From Chamaecyparis obtusa (lineage: Eukaryota; Streptophyta; Pinopsida; Cupressales; Cupressaceae): 64,000 bases of DNA. Shown piece after piece: positions 23,518 through 34,109 of this stretch (the stretch's first letter is position 1; each line of letters opens with the position of its first letter). Location of the stretch: contig BSBK01001572.1 in assembly GCA_027943335.1 (NCBI GenBank), positions 2,707,501 through 2,771,500 on the forward strand, given 5' to 3'. Below the pieces are notes generated by a model that was not told the origin of the DNA, did no database searches, and worked only from the letters and a program-made list of their open reading frames with translations. The position numbers and the translations under genes were made by a program.

Positions 23518-25250
23518 TCATCTACACACTCAATCCTCTTCTACCTACAATCCATCCTAGCACTGTGGGCATAAAGCCAATCCATGCCAAGGACAACATC
23601 ATAGGATCCAAGTGGTGTGATATGAAGGTTAGCTATGATGTTCATATCTCCAATCTGAAATTGACATCCTCTCACCAAGGAACTAACAAACACTCTAGCA
23701 CCTAAGGTTAACTCAACCTCCCAACTCACATCCTATCTAGCTGCCACTAGCCCGCAATGCTCCACTAAAAATGGAGTAATGAAAGAATCGGTGGCTCCTG
23801 AGTCAAATAGAATAGAAATACTAATACCTCCAATCATACCTACGGCCTAAATAACTATGGCCTAATGCTCAGCCTAGTAGTTATCAACCACTAAAAACAC
23901 TCGATGAGATCTACCCATGTCTCCCACTGTAGGCTCTGAAGTTACTACTCTTTGACTACTTGCTGGATGCCCTAATGGACAATCCCTAGTGATGTGCCCC
24001 ATAGCACCACAAGTGTAACATAGGCCTCTAGCCTATATCTAGATCCCCTAAGATCTAGATTGTTGATGTCCACCTATCATACTAGACCCATTGAATCCAC
24101 CTTTGGAAGACTTGTGAGTCCTAACTGGTGGCGCCTACTATGACTAAGATTTATGATCTTGCCGAGGACCCTGTGAATTCCACTATTTGGGCTTAGAGAT
24201 TTTTTGTCCCTATGGAGGCCTTTGTCTTTGACTTTTTTGAGACTACTGCTGCTACTTCTAAGGTGCTTTGAATGATCTTAATGAGTACTTCTAATTCCCT
24301 TTCTAGTGGGATTTTTGGTAACTAGAAGCCTGTGGCATGGAATTACGGTTCTATGACTAATCCTGAAAGTCATGAGACCTATTGTGGATCTCCTCTATAA
24401 CCATGGCTCTCTCAATGGTATAACACAAATCTCCCAAAGGCACCAACCATACTCTATCTGATATAGCATGGTTCAACCCCTTAATAAAGCGATTGGCCTA
24501 AAGTTTCTCGTCCTTCATATAATCCACATAGGGAAGGAGCTCGAGAAATATGGTCTCATACTATGCCATAGTCATACCCCTCTATTGGAGGTCATTGAAG
24601 TCATCTATGAGACATTGTTTGAAATGCTCTGACATGTATCAAGCTTTGAATCTCTCAAGAAAAACCTCCCATGTGAGGGTGTCTAAAGTCAAGTGATGTT
24701 TATATTCCTCCTGTCTCCACCAAGTAGAGGCATTACCTCTAAGCATATGTACTTCCAAGCACACCTTTAGGTTTCTATCATAAGGACACAACCTAAAGTA
24801 GTGCTCAAGGCTCAAAAGCCATGCCTCTACCTCTATACCATATATAGATCCTAAAAAGGGTTGTGGCTAAAGGCATAGGAGCTCCTTGATCTGATCCCTT
24901 GTATCACGGGGTTCTCTATGCACTATCTCAAGTGGTGGTCATGGTGGCTCTAGCATATGTACTAACTCATCCTCTAAATCTTCCTTTCCCTCAACCTTCT
25001 TGGAGGGAGGAATCCTACTCCTCTCTTGAGCCTCATTCTGCTGACCTCCTAGTAGCAATCTATTCATAATGATATCATCAAGATTTTGAAGGGAATTCAG
25101 AATATCCTGATTAGGGTTCAGTGGCAGTCCTAGAGGTGGTTCTGGCTCATCACCTACATCCTCTACTAGCTTCTCAACATCCACTGAAGCCTCACTAGTA
25201 GTCCTAGCACCTCACCCATGGTGATGACCCCTATGTGTAACTGGAGGCAT
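23518..25250 (-). pseudogene. Gypsy C gag and protease
   Basis: Starts MPPVTHRGHHHG at 25,250, about 70 bp after the primer site. Gag shows LVHMLEPP, then a capsid core with ASTWWRQEEY and RFIKGLNHAI. An intact zinc knuckle CYTCGAMGHITRDC is at about 23,983-24,024. Protease has ILFDSGATDSFITPF (about 23,786-23,830) and SYDVVLGMDWLYAH. More than a dozen stops lie between 24,050 and 24,400, mostly TAG. The frame runs straight into element D at 23,517. Confidence 0.83.
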
Positions 25251-25318
25251 CCTATACAAGTGAAAGACAATACATAAGTTGAAAATGCAATGGGTTAAGG
25301 TTCCTAGAGTTGAACCTG

Positions 25319-25333
25319 GCTCTTATACCAAAA
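25319..25333 (-). promoter_or_regulatory. Primer-binding site of C
   Basis: Minus-strand TTTTGGTATAAGAGCC follows the LTR end. It differs by one base from TGGTATCAGAGC. The next bases (AGGTTCAACTCTAGG) resemble the leader of J (40,513-40,530). Confidence 0.8.
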
Positions 25334-25796
25334 TTTCATGCCCAAAATTAGGGCAAAACACACAAAACAAATTTTTAGATAAAATACATCTAAAAATCAC
25401 ATTCTTAACATCATAAATTTCTAACTGCATTTCATAATAATTCTCATCATTTTCAACATTTCATTACTAAAGCACATAAAGTCAAGAATAAAATGATACA
25501 TGTTAATTCACCTAACATAATAGTCATGATCATTTCCCATAAATTTTCCTAACATAATTGTAATATTCAAGTATCATACATAAATCAAGGGTTTATCAAT
25601 TACTATGCTCATGACCTAATAAATAGCATGAAAGTAAAAGTCCTATATCATCATCACATAATCATAAGTCATCACATAGTATCATAATATAATGTCTTTG
25701 TCCAAATAGTCCAACATGATAAAATAAAGTGTCAACATGAGTCCAAAGATGGAAAATAATCTGCTATGAAATGATGCCACGAGATGAGGCTTCACA
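25334..25796 (-). repeat. 5' LTR of Gypsy C, internally deleted
   Basis: Only 463 bp: about 425 bp of LTR start matching 13,715-14,135, joined near 25,370 to the last 30 bp or so of the LTR (matching 9,362-9,395). The middle, several kb in the partner LTR, is gone. Both outer ends and the CTCAT duplication are intact. Confidence 0.85.
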
Positions 25797-25801
25797 CTCA
25801 T

Positions 25802-26296
25802 CAATTTTTGTTGGCTAAACTAAACATTTAGTTATTTCATCCATACTTGGTTAACAAAGAAATGTGTCAGTGAACACAATCTCAGTTAATACTGTTGCTC
25901 AATATACACTACACTGGCTCGATGTATACTGAAGTGCTTCATTTACTGACCACACTGCTTTGTTAAGTTTTTCTTCCAACCTCATAACAAATTAATGTAA
26001 CATAATCAAGTCAACAATATGAAGTCATAAACTCATCAATAAATTACCAAGTGTATTCCTATCCTCATCTATCATATCCATCTTCCTCTATGTAGATATC
26101 TTAGTTCTTCATCTTTTATCCTCTTTTATAGATGTTTAAATATTTGCAACTATCATGATAAGTATTGTCAAAACTAGTTGAAATTAATGACAACATAATG
26201 ACTGATTTAATTATCTTACATATTAATTCAGTACTCGGTGATCTCTAATCATTGATCTTCAAGTCATTCAAGTATTCAATCAATTGTAGTTCATCA
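25802..26296 (-). repeat. 3' LTR of B, proximal part
   Basis: Continues the LTR interrupted at 9,361 and matches 30,090-30,584 by eye. The element-sense start TGATGAAC at 26,296 follows the purine tract AAAGGGAGAGAT, which is the polypurine tract of B. Confidence 0.87.
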
Positions 26297-26311
26297 ATCT
26301 CTCCCTTTGGC
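26297..26311 (-). promoter_or_regulatory. Polypurine tract of B
   Basis: Minus-strand CCAAAGGGAGAGAT stands directly before the LTR start. Position and composition agree. Confidence 0.75.
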
Positions 26312-26839
26312 ATTGATGGAAACTCAATAAATATAAAATATACCATACACATACAAAACATGTATCCTACAACTATGTAAGAAAATGTTGTAGCTCAGTA
26401 ATCTCTCCCTAGCTTGATATTAAATAAGTTTAATTACTATGTTACATGATAGTATTGCAAGTGCAGACTTTCCTCTACAGATATGATATTTCTAGCTCTT
26501 AGATTCCTTCTGTTCTCAACAACAAATCTTCAAAACTCTCCTTGACTTTCTTAGATTATCTCTCCCTTAGATAGATGTTCTAGTGATCTCTCGGTTTGTC
26601 ATATTGTTTATCTCTCCCTTTGACAAAAATTCCAAAGAAAAACATAAAACATACAACTTTGCAATAGCCATGTGACTCTTTGTTGTCTAGTGCATACAAT
26701 GTATCTTGGTATACTGATATGCAAATATCTTTTCCTCAAATCTTTCACAAACTTAGAATCCAGAGTGTGAACCATGTTGCATCAACATGAATGATCTTCT
26801 GATAAGATTAGGCTGATGTAACCTCTTGATCACATTAGT

Positions 26840-27690
26840 GTCTAGTAGATAAGGGATGGACCCCAAGTCTAGTCCTCAAGTATTCAAAAGTATCCTTTGG
26901 TAGAGACTTGGTAAAAATATCAGCAAGTTTTTCTTTTGATGTAACATATTCTAGTTTGACTTTCTTCTCCTATACTTATTCTCTTAAGTAGTGATACTTA
27001 ATAAAAATATGCTTGGTCTTTGAGTGCATTACAGGATTCTTAGAAATATTTATTGCACTAGTGTTGTCACAATATATAATCACCGACTTAGTGATTACCT
27101 CATTCATCCCTTGCAACACTTGTTTGATGTAAGAAATGTTTGAACAGTTTGTAGCAGCATCAACATATTATGCTTTGGTAGTAGACTGAGAAATACAAGG
27201 TTGTTTCTTACTTGTCCAAGTAACAAGTCTTTCACCAAAGAAAAATGCTCCTCTGGTAGTACTTTTTCTATCATCTATATTTCTAGCCCAATCTACGTCA
27301 GTGTAGACTCTTAGTTCAAACTTGCCTTCCTTAGGATACCATAATCCATAGTCCTTTGTTTTCTTTAGGTATGTCAAGGTTCTTTTTGTTGAATAGTCTT
27401 TACTCTTAAAACTAGATTTTGTCATTTTACCTTTTTGACATTGATAACACATAACATGATCCGGTTTAGTTAGACTAGGTAGACCTCTAACCTTTTTCTT
27501 TCTACTGATTTTAATCATGTTATCAAAGTTTACATGACATAACCTTTTTATGCCATAGCCATGCATCCTCATTTTTCATCATTATATAGGAAGACTCAGC
27601 ATTGTCAAGATAAAACAAGTTACATTTGGTTTGTGCTCCTGTTCCAACAAGTTTTCCTCCATCATCAAATATATTTACCTTCTTTCTCTC
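26840..27690 (-). pseudogene. Copia B pre-integrase fused to RNase H
   Basis: The frame begins with the integrase zinc region (CHVNFDNMIKISRKKK ... CYQCQKGKMTKSS) and passes without a stop into the end of RT/RNase H: TLTYLKKTKDYGLWYPKEGK, YTDVDWARNIDDRKST, SKKQPCISQSTTKA. In intact Copia G these two parts are about 2 kb apart (4,600 and 6,600). A deletion removed the integrase core and nearly all RT, and the join is in frame. RNase H continues past a stop at 27,168 with NISKNPVMHSKTKHI and ADIFTKSLPKDTFEYLR to about 26,880. Confidence 0.85.
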
Positions 27691-27699
27691 AAAAGCTAC

Positions 27700-28180
27700 T
27701 CACTGACCTGATTTGTTAAGTTGTTCCACACTTAAAAAATTATAATTTAGTCCTTCTACCCAATAAGCATTATCACATTTGATTTTATCATTTATCAGTA
27801 AAGATCCTTTTCCTCTAGCCATACATGGTGTATCATTACCCATTTTTACTGATCCTCCATTATATTTCTCAAGATGATCAAAATTTTCTTCATCACTAGT
27901 CATGTGATGTGTACAACCACTATTAATGATCCATGTATCATTTTTATTAACTTTAGAAATGAGTGTTATATCTACATACCTTTTTTCTTCCTCAAAATCA
28001 TCCTTCATCGCAATAAATACTACTTCAACATCATCATCTATGTCAGTATCAGTATCATTCTCTTCAGCAATGTAACATACCTTTTTGCCCTTATCATTGT
28101 TGTCTTGGTTATCCCTATTGTAGTGTTGGTAGCTTCTATTGTTTCTCCTCCTATAGCTTCCTTCACCAGATCAATCTTTG
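27700..28180 (-). pseudogene. Copia B protease
   Basis: DTWIINSGCTHHMTSDEENF resembles the G protease start (IIDSGCSHHMTGDMKKF), but the catalytic Asp is Asn. NDTPCMARGKGSLLI and NYNFLSVEQLNKSGQ follow. An acidic linker (EENDTDTDIDDDVEVVFIA) joins it to the gag knuckle. Loss of the Asp alone would inactivate it. Confidence 0.85.
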
Positions 28181-29011
28181 TTTCTATCATCTTCTTTCCT
28201 GTTTGGGCATCTAGCAGCAATATAACCAACTTCTTTGTAGTTAAAACATTCTATATCTACCTTTACCTTTAGGTAACCTCTGGGCCATAAGAGCTTCAAG
28301 TTCATCAACCTCATCATCAACATTACTATCATTATCATCCTTATTATTTCTACTGCTAGACTTATCGATCTTCAAAGAAGTCATGAAAGTAGACTCAATA
28401 GACGATGAAATACTATTATCAAAGTTTTTTAACTCAAAAAATTTTAGCTTACCAATCAGATTATTAAGAGTGAGAGTACTATTAGGTGCAGACCTCATTT
28501 CATGTATTGTAGATATTCTGATTGCATAAATAGGCAATAAGGTCCTTAGAATTTTACTTACCATTGTATCTTCATCAATGACACCACTTGATCCTCTAAT
28601 AGTATTAACTACCTCCTTTATTCGGTTTGTATATTGCACTATATTTTCTCATTCTTTCATTTTCATATCATTGAATCTCCCTCTTAAACTTTAAACTCTA
28701 GCTCTCTTAACATTAGCATCACCACTATAAACTTGAGAAAGTTTATCCCACATTTCCTTTGAAGTAAGGCAATCCTTGACATCTTAAAATTCAACATCTG
28801 ATATAGTAGTAGAAATCTCCATCATAGTAACATTATGCTCATGTCTATCCCCCAATTGATCAAGATTCAAAGGTATAGTGGATGATGCTAAGTAGCCATT
28901 ATCCAATAGGGTGAGGGAAGAATTCCCAATTCCAAATATATGAAGTCTCATTCGGATTTTCCATATTGTAAAGTTGTCCTTGTTCAGCTTTGCCACTTCC
29001 CTCTTATACAT
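28181..29011 (-). pseudogene. Copia B gag
   Basis: Starts MYKREVAKLNKDNFTIWKIR, the gag family signature, about 55 bp after the primer site. A second segment at 28,241-28,639 in the same frame has YTNRIKEVVNTIRG and ILRTLLPIYAIRIS. In a shifted frame the knuckle reads CFNYKEVGYIAARCP near 28,200, with its second Cys and His both changed to Tyr. Stops occur after DVEF and twice more before 28,639. Confidence 0.82.
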
Positions 29012-29063
29012 TTTGTGATCTCTCTACTGAAGTCCTTAAAAATTTGTTCCAAGCAACCAAGAT

Positions 29064-29075
29064 GCTCTAATACCA
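29064..29075 (-). promoter_or_regulatory. Primer-binding site of B
   Basis: Minus-strand TGGTATTAGAGC, one base off the Met-tRNA type site, two bases after the LTR end. Confidence 0.85.
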
Positions 29076-29077
29076 AT

Positions 29078-30584
29078 TATTAGAATAACTGAGAAGGGGG
29101 GTGAAATAGTTAGATCAGTTATCCAATAGTCACAATTACAAAATGTATCTCTTAAAACAAATTCAAAAAATATCTATAACTCGGTAACATAATATACTAA
29201 ACTATATGTGCCTTTACCGATTATCAGTTAACTACTCACTGTGATTACCAACCAAATAAAATATGCAATATGTAAAGTATGATAACCAAACATTCATCAT
29301 AGAAACACATAACACAATGATTTAATGTGGAAACCCTGTTAAGGGAAAAACCACTTGGGACAGGTAACCCAAAATATTTTTCACTCTTATGAAGTGAGCT
29401 CGGTGAAGAGCCAACCCTGTTAAAGTTTACAAAACACACTATAAGGTGTGACCTTGTTATAGGATTTAAGACTAACAGTTATCGTTCAACTAGAATTCAC
29501 TATGGGGTTGACAGGATAACAATGTAAATTCTATGAATGATCTAGGGAAATCATAAGATAGTTAAGTCCATTTGGTTAAAAGATTTTTCTGTTACAATGG
29601 TTAAACTAAAATAGTAGGTGATCTTATTACAATGCAACTTTATTTTGTAGATGTTCAGATCTATTCTAAGCCCATTAAATCCTTTGATCAATATTTCAAT
29701 TTAGTTCTTAAATATTTAATAACTTACTGTCTCTCAGTAAAAGCTCTTTGATGCTCAGTACTATTCTTTAGTTTGGTTATTCTTCAACTAGTTTGATTAG
29801 GCATACATGAAGCTATCTTCACGTGATATCTTTGCAGTCTCCTTCTTCCAGTATCATTTCAACAATGAAACCAATGTCTCTTATATAGACAAGTAAACCA
29901 TTTTCTTTTCATTCGCCATATTTTTCCACTTAATCTCCTTCATTGATTTTTCCACTTAAACCCTCCTCGACAGATGTGTCAATACCTCATTTCAATTCCA
30001 TCCTTTAGATCTTCTTCAAAACAATTTAGTTGTTGATCTTATAACAAACTTTATCTTCAACCTCAAAATCATACACATTCCAGCTCATCAATTTCTATTG
30101 GATAAACTAAACATTTAGTTCTTTCATCCATACTCGATTAAAAAAGAAATGTGTCAGTAAACACAAGCTCAGTTAATACTATCACTCGGTATACACTACA
30201 TTGGCTTGGTGTATACTAAAGTTCTTCATTTACCGATCACACTGCTTTGTTAAGTTTTGCTTCCAACCTCATAACAGATTAATATAACATAATCAAGTCA
30301 ACAATATGAAGTCATAGACTTGTCAATAAGTTACCAAGAGTATTTCTTATCCTCATCTATCATATCCATCTTCCTGTATGTAGATATCTCAATTCTTCAT
30401 CTTTTCTCCTCTTTTACAGATGTTTAGATATTTGCAACTATCATGATAAGTACTGTTAAAACTAGTTGACATCAATGACAATATAATGAATGATTTAATT
30501 ATCTTACATACCATTTCAGTACGTAATGATCTTTAATCACTAATCTTCAAGTCATTTAGGTATTCAATTAGTTGTAGTTCATCA
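29078..30584 (-). repeat. 5' LTR of B
   Basis: 1,507 bp, element-sense TGATGAACTACAACTAATTG to ...TTCTAATA. A TATATAAG box lies at 29,880-29,888. The right edge is followed by AAACC, the partner of 8,440-8,444. The left edge carries the C-run module. Confidence 0.9.
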
Positions 30585-30589
30585 AAACC

Positions 30590-31270
30590 CCCTGAGGTAC
30601 CCCTAGCATCAGAGGAAGGTGAGAACCTCATGATGAGGAGAACACTGATTAAAGAACTAGTCGAGGAAGAACTGGGTCAAAGGAGGTCCCTATTTAGAAT
30701 CAAGTGAAAGATGAAAGGGTAAAGTGTGTAGAGTCATCATAGACTCAGGGTCTACTACCAACATAGTTTCAAAGGAGGCATTCAGCAAGTTGAAGATGAA
30801 AAGAATATCCCACACCAATCCTTACAAGGTTACTTGGTTGAATAAGGGACATCATGTCCTAGTTAATGAGGTGGCTTGGGTTGAGTTATTAGTTGGAAGA
30901 TATAAGGACATGGTTCTATGTGATGTGTTTCCTATGGATGCATGTTACTTGATCCTAGGTAGACCATGACAATTTGACTGCCAATCTATGCATGATGGAG
31001 TGAAGAACTCATACACCTTTAAGAAGGATAATGTGACATTCAAGATTTAGTCACTGTTAGAAGATGCAGAGGTAAAGTAAGTAGGCCCCAATGTACTCAT
31101 GGTGGGTGAGAAAGAGTTCCTATAAGTCCTTAAAGAAGGGGAAGGTGTTGGCTTTGCACTAGTTCTAAGGCCAAAGGAGGTAAGTATTGATAAGGTAGAC
31201 AAGAAGTCAGAGCTAACAAAGGAGATACAAAATATGTTGCAGACCTATGAAGGCATTGTCAATGATTAAC
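30590..31270 (+). pseudogene. Gypsy A protease
   Basis: The frame resumes after B with PPEVPLASEEGENLMMRRTL, matching E (VPLALEKGENLVMRRTL at about 54,890) and thus showing the A gag-pol junction. Protease then gives VIIDSGSTTNIVSKEAFSKL (30,730-30,790, catalytic Asp kept) and PMDACYLILGRP. Small slips and stops lie around 30,715, 30,967 and 31,267. Confidence 0.85.
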
Positions 31271-32184
31271 AACCATCAGCATTACCTCTGGAAAGAGCTA
31301 TGAGCCATAGGATAGACTTCATACCAGGAGCTACCCTTCCCAATAAGGAAGCTTATAAGATGGCCCCTCAACAAAATGAGGAAATTGCTAGACAAATCCA
31401 AGAACTCTTAATCCAAGGTCTTATAAGAAAGAGAATTAGCCCATGTAACGTACCCACTATCCAAGCACCTAAAAAGGGAGGAACTTAGAGACTATGTATT
31501 GATTCAAGGTCCATAAATATGATAACCATTAGGTATAAGTTCCATATCCCTAGAATAGAAGAGCTAATTGATTGTCTAGGAGAAGCCAAGTACTTTACCA
31601 AGATAGACTTAAAGAGTGGCTATCACCAAATTAGGATCCATGAGGGAGATGAGTGGAAAATAGCCTTCAAAACCAATGAGGGTTTGTATGAATGGCTTAT
31701 CATGCCATTTGGACTATCCAATGCCCCCTCTACATTCATAAGGTTTATGAATGAAGTCCTCAAGGACTATATTGGCAAATTTGTGGTAGTATATCTTGAT
31801 GATATACTAATTTATAGAAAAACAAAGAATGAACATCTCCAACACTTAGATATTGTTATCAAGAGGCTGCATGATGAAAGGTTGATGATAAATTTGGAGA
31901 AATGTGAATTCATGAGGTAGGAATTGGTGTACCTTGGGTTTGAATTGTCTCATGGCAATCTGAAAATGGACTCTAGAAAGTGGAATCCATCCTTAATTGG
32001 CCTACTCCAAGGACAATAATAGAGGTAAGAAGTTTTCATGGCCTTGCCCAATATTACAAAAAGTTTATTAGACAATTCAGTGCTATTTGTGCTCCCATAT
32101 TGGACACTATAAAGGGAGGCATGAAAACTAAGTTTTGATGGAATGAACAAGATGAAAAAAGTTTTGAATTATTGAAGAAAAATA
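31271..32184 (+). pseudogene. Gypsy A reverse transcriptase
   Basis: RT motifs in order: DFIPGATLPNKEAYKM, PCNVPTIQAPKKGGT then a stop at a Trp position (31,486), [49 protein letters not shown], and catalytic [14 protein letters not shown] (YLDD codons 31,792-31,803). It ends with [11 protein letters not shown] and a TAG at 31,918. The thumb region (GLAQYYKKFI) is frame-shifted after that. Confidence 0.88.
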
Positions 32185-32720
32185 TTGCTACACATACCCA
32201 TTTTAGTTTTTCCAAGTTTTGAGAAACTATTCATAATAGAATGTGATGCAAGCAATGTGGCTATTGGAGCTATCTTGAGCCAAGAGGGGAGACCCGTGGC
32301 TTTCGATTCAGAGAAGTTGAGTGAAGCTAAGAAGAAATATTATTCTTATGACCTTGAGATATATGCACTAGTTTAGGCCTTAATAAAATGGAGGTATTAC
32401 TCACTTCCTAAAGAGTTCATAGTCTATTTAGACAACCAAGCTTTAAGTTCCTTGAACTCTCAAGAGAAACTTAGTCACAAGCACATGAAGTGGGTTGAAT
32501 ACCTGCAAGCATACACATTCAATATCAAACACAAGAAGGGAGTACAGAACAAGGTGGTAGATGCCTTGAGTAGAAGAGCTCTTACTATCCAAGAGATATA
32601 ATTGAAGAGTATGGAGATGGACAACTTCAAAGATCTGTATGGTGATGATGAAGACTTTGTAGACATTTATAAGGTATGTCAAGACCATAAGAATCACTTC
32701 CATAGTAAGTAAGATGAATA
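32185..32720 (+). pseudogene. Gypsy A RNase H
   Basis: [32 protein letters not shown], a TAG at a Gln position (32,374), then KWRYYSLPKEFIVYLDNQAL and KVVDALSRR. All four catalytic acidic residues can be found (D, E, D, D), so the fold would be competent but for the stops. A linker of the chromovirus type follows with further stops. Confidence 0.85.
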
Positions 32721-34089
32721 TACTTTGCAAATTAATCTCCTGTTTAAGGGAAGTCAATTATGTGTCCCTAGAGGGTCTATAAGGGATAATTTGATTCAGG
32801 AAAAGCACAATGGTGCATTGAATGGTCATTTTGGGATCACTAAGACATAAGAACTTGTTCAAAGGTTTTACTTTTTGGAAAGAATGAATATTGATGTTAG
32901 GAAGTATGTTGAGAGTTGTATTGTGTGCCAAAAGGCCAAGGGAACTTCTTCTAATGTAGGCATATATCAACCACTACCTATTCCCGCTAGATCATGGGAA
33001 TGCTTGAGCATGGATTTTGTAGCTGGGCTACCTATGACAAGATAGAGAATGGATATTGTCTATGTGATAGTAGACAAGTTCAGTAAGATGGCTCATTTTG
33101 TGCCATGCAAGACAACCAATGATGCCATCCAAATAGCTTCTCTTTTCTTTAAAGAGATAGTCAAGATACATGGATTTCCCTTAAGTATAGTGTTAGTTAG
33201 AGACCCTAAGTTCACGAGTCACTTTTGGAAGACTCTATGGAAAAGGTTAGGCACCAATCTTTCCTTTGGATCTACATACCATCCTCAGACTGATGGTCAA
33301 ACTGAGGTGGTAAAAAGGAGTCTTGGAAATATCCTAAGATGCTTGACTAAGGAATATGGTCAATAATGGGATCAACTAATTGGGCAAGCTAAGTATGCTT
33401 ATAATGACACTATGAATAGGACCATAGGTAAGAGCCCTTTTTAAATTGTATATGGCATACACCCTAGAGGAATCTATGAGCTAAGAGAATTAAAGGATGG
33501 AGTTAAAGGGAGTGGATATGCTGAAGATTTTGCTTATGCCATGCAAGAAGTGCATGATATAGTCAGGAAGAAACTCATAGATAACACTAAGAAGATCAAG
33601 AGTAAGGTTGATGAAGGTAGAAGGGAAGTTCACTTCAATGTTGGAGATTTAGTGATGGTGCATCTCAAAAAATCTAGGTTACAAAAAGGAGTCCCTCACA
33701 AGTTGCAGATGAGAAGGATTGGCCCTTGTTCTATATTGGCAAAGTATGGAGCCAATTATTATAAGGTGGAGCTTTTAGAAGATAGTGGATTGTCAACTAT
33801 TTTCAATGTTGTAGACTTGGTTCCATATAAGGGACCAACCCCTGATCCTAATCAGAGCTTAACTGAAGTCATTCAAGATGTAGATGAAATTCATTTGTCA
33901 TCTACACTAGTCAAGATGGTAGACTGTATACTGCATTCCATAATTTATAAGAAGAATAGAACCAAAGAGTACAAAGAACATTTAGGAAAATGGCAAGGAA
34001 AATTGGATGTTGATGCAACATGGATCAGGGAGGAAAAGTTTAAAAACTTGGGCATTGACCTCAACTTACTCAATCCAAGGGTGGATTGA
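32721..34089 (+). pseudogene. Gypsy A integrase with chromodomain
   Basis: Zinc region: EKHNGALNGHFGITKT and CIVCQKAKG. Core: SMDFVAGLPMT, a TAG at 33,044, KTTNDAIQIASLFFKEIVKI, VRDPKFTSHFWKTLW and HPQTDGQTEVVKRSLGN, giving all three catalytic acids. After a TAA at a Gln site (33,364) the tail at 33,541-34,089 has FNVGDLVMVHLKKSR, MRRIGPCSILAKYG and a chromodomain-like end (YKEHLGKWQGKLDVDATW). The last codon before the stop at 34,087 is Asp; E ends in the same LLNPRVD. Confidence 0.88.
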
Positions 34090-34100
34090 AACCTTTCACT

Positions 34101-34109
34101 TGGAGAGGA
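34101..34109 (+). promoter_or_regulatory. Polypurine tract of Gypsy A
   Basis: TGGAGAGGA ends where the LTR begins with TGGTGCAAGAG. The matching site in E is AGGGGAGGA. Confidence 0.7.

Larger units (their letters stand above)
9362..25796 (-). mobile_element. Gypsy element C (Tekay-like), split by D
   Basis: A minus-strand Gypsy element inserted in B's 3' LTR with duplication CTCAT (9,357-9,361 and 25,797-25,801). Order on the minus strand: short 5' LTR 25,334-25,796, primer site, gag and protease 23,518-25,250, [element D], RT, RNase H and integrase about 14,150-17,145, polypurine tract, 3' LTR 9,362-14,135. The integrase tail motif DIFHVSTLRKYIYG and the very long LTR fit the Tekay/Del chromovirus clade. 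Many stops are present. Confidence 0.88.
8445..30584 (-). mobile_element. Copia element B, split by Gypsy C
   Basis: A minus-strand Copia element: 5' LTR at 29,078-30,584, primer site at 29,064-29,075, internal part at 26,297-29,077, and 3' LTR divided into 8,445-9,361 and 25,802-26,296 by element C. Read in element sense, the LTRs run TGATGAAC...TTCTAATA. The coding part is only 2.8 kb because integrase and most of RT are deleted. It cannot have moved by itself after that loss. Confidence 0.88.
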
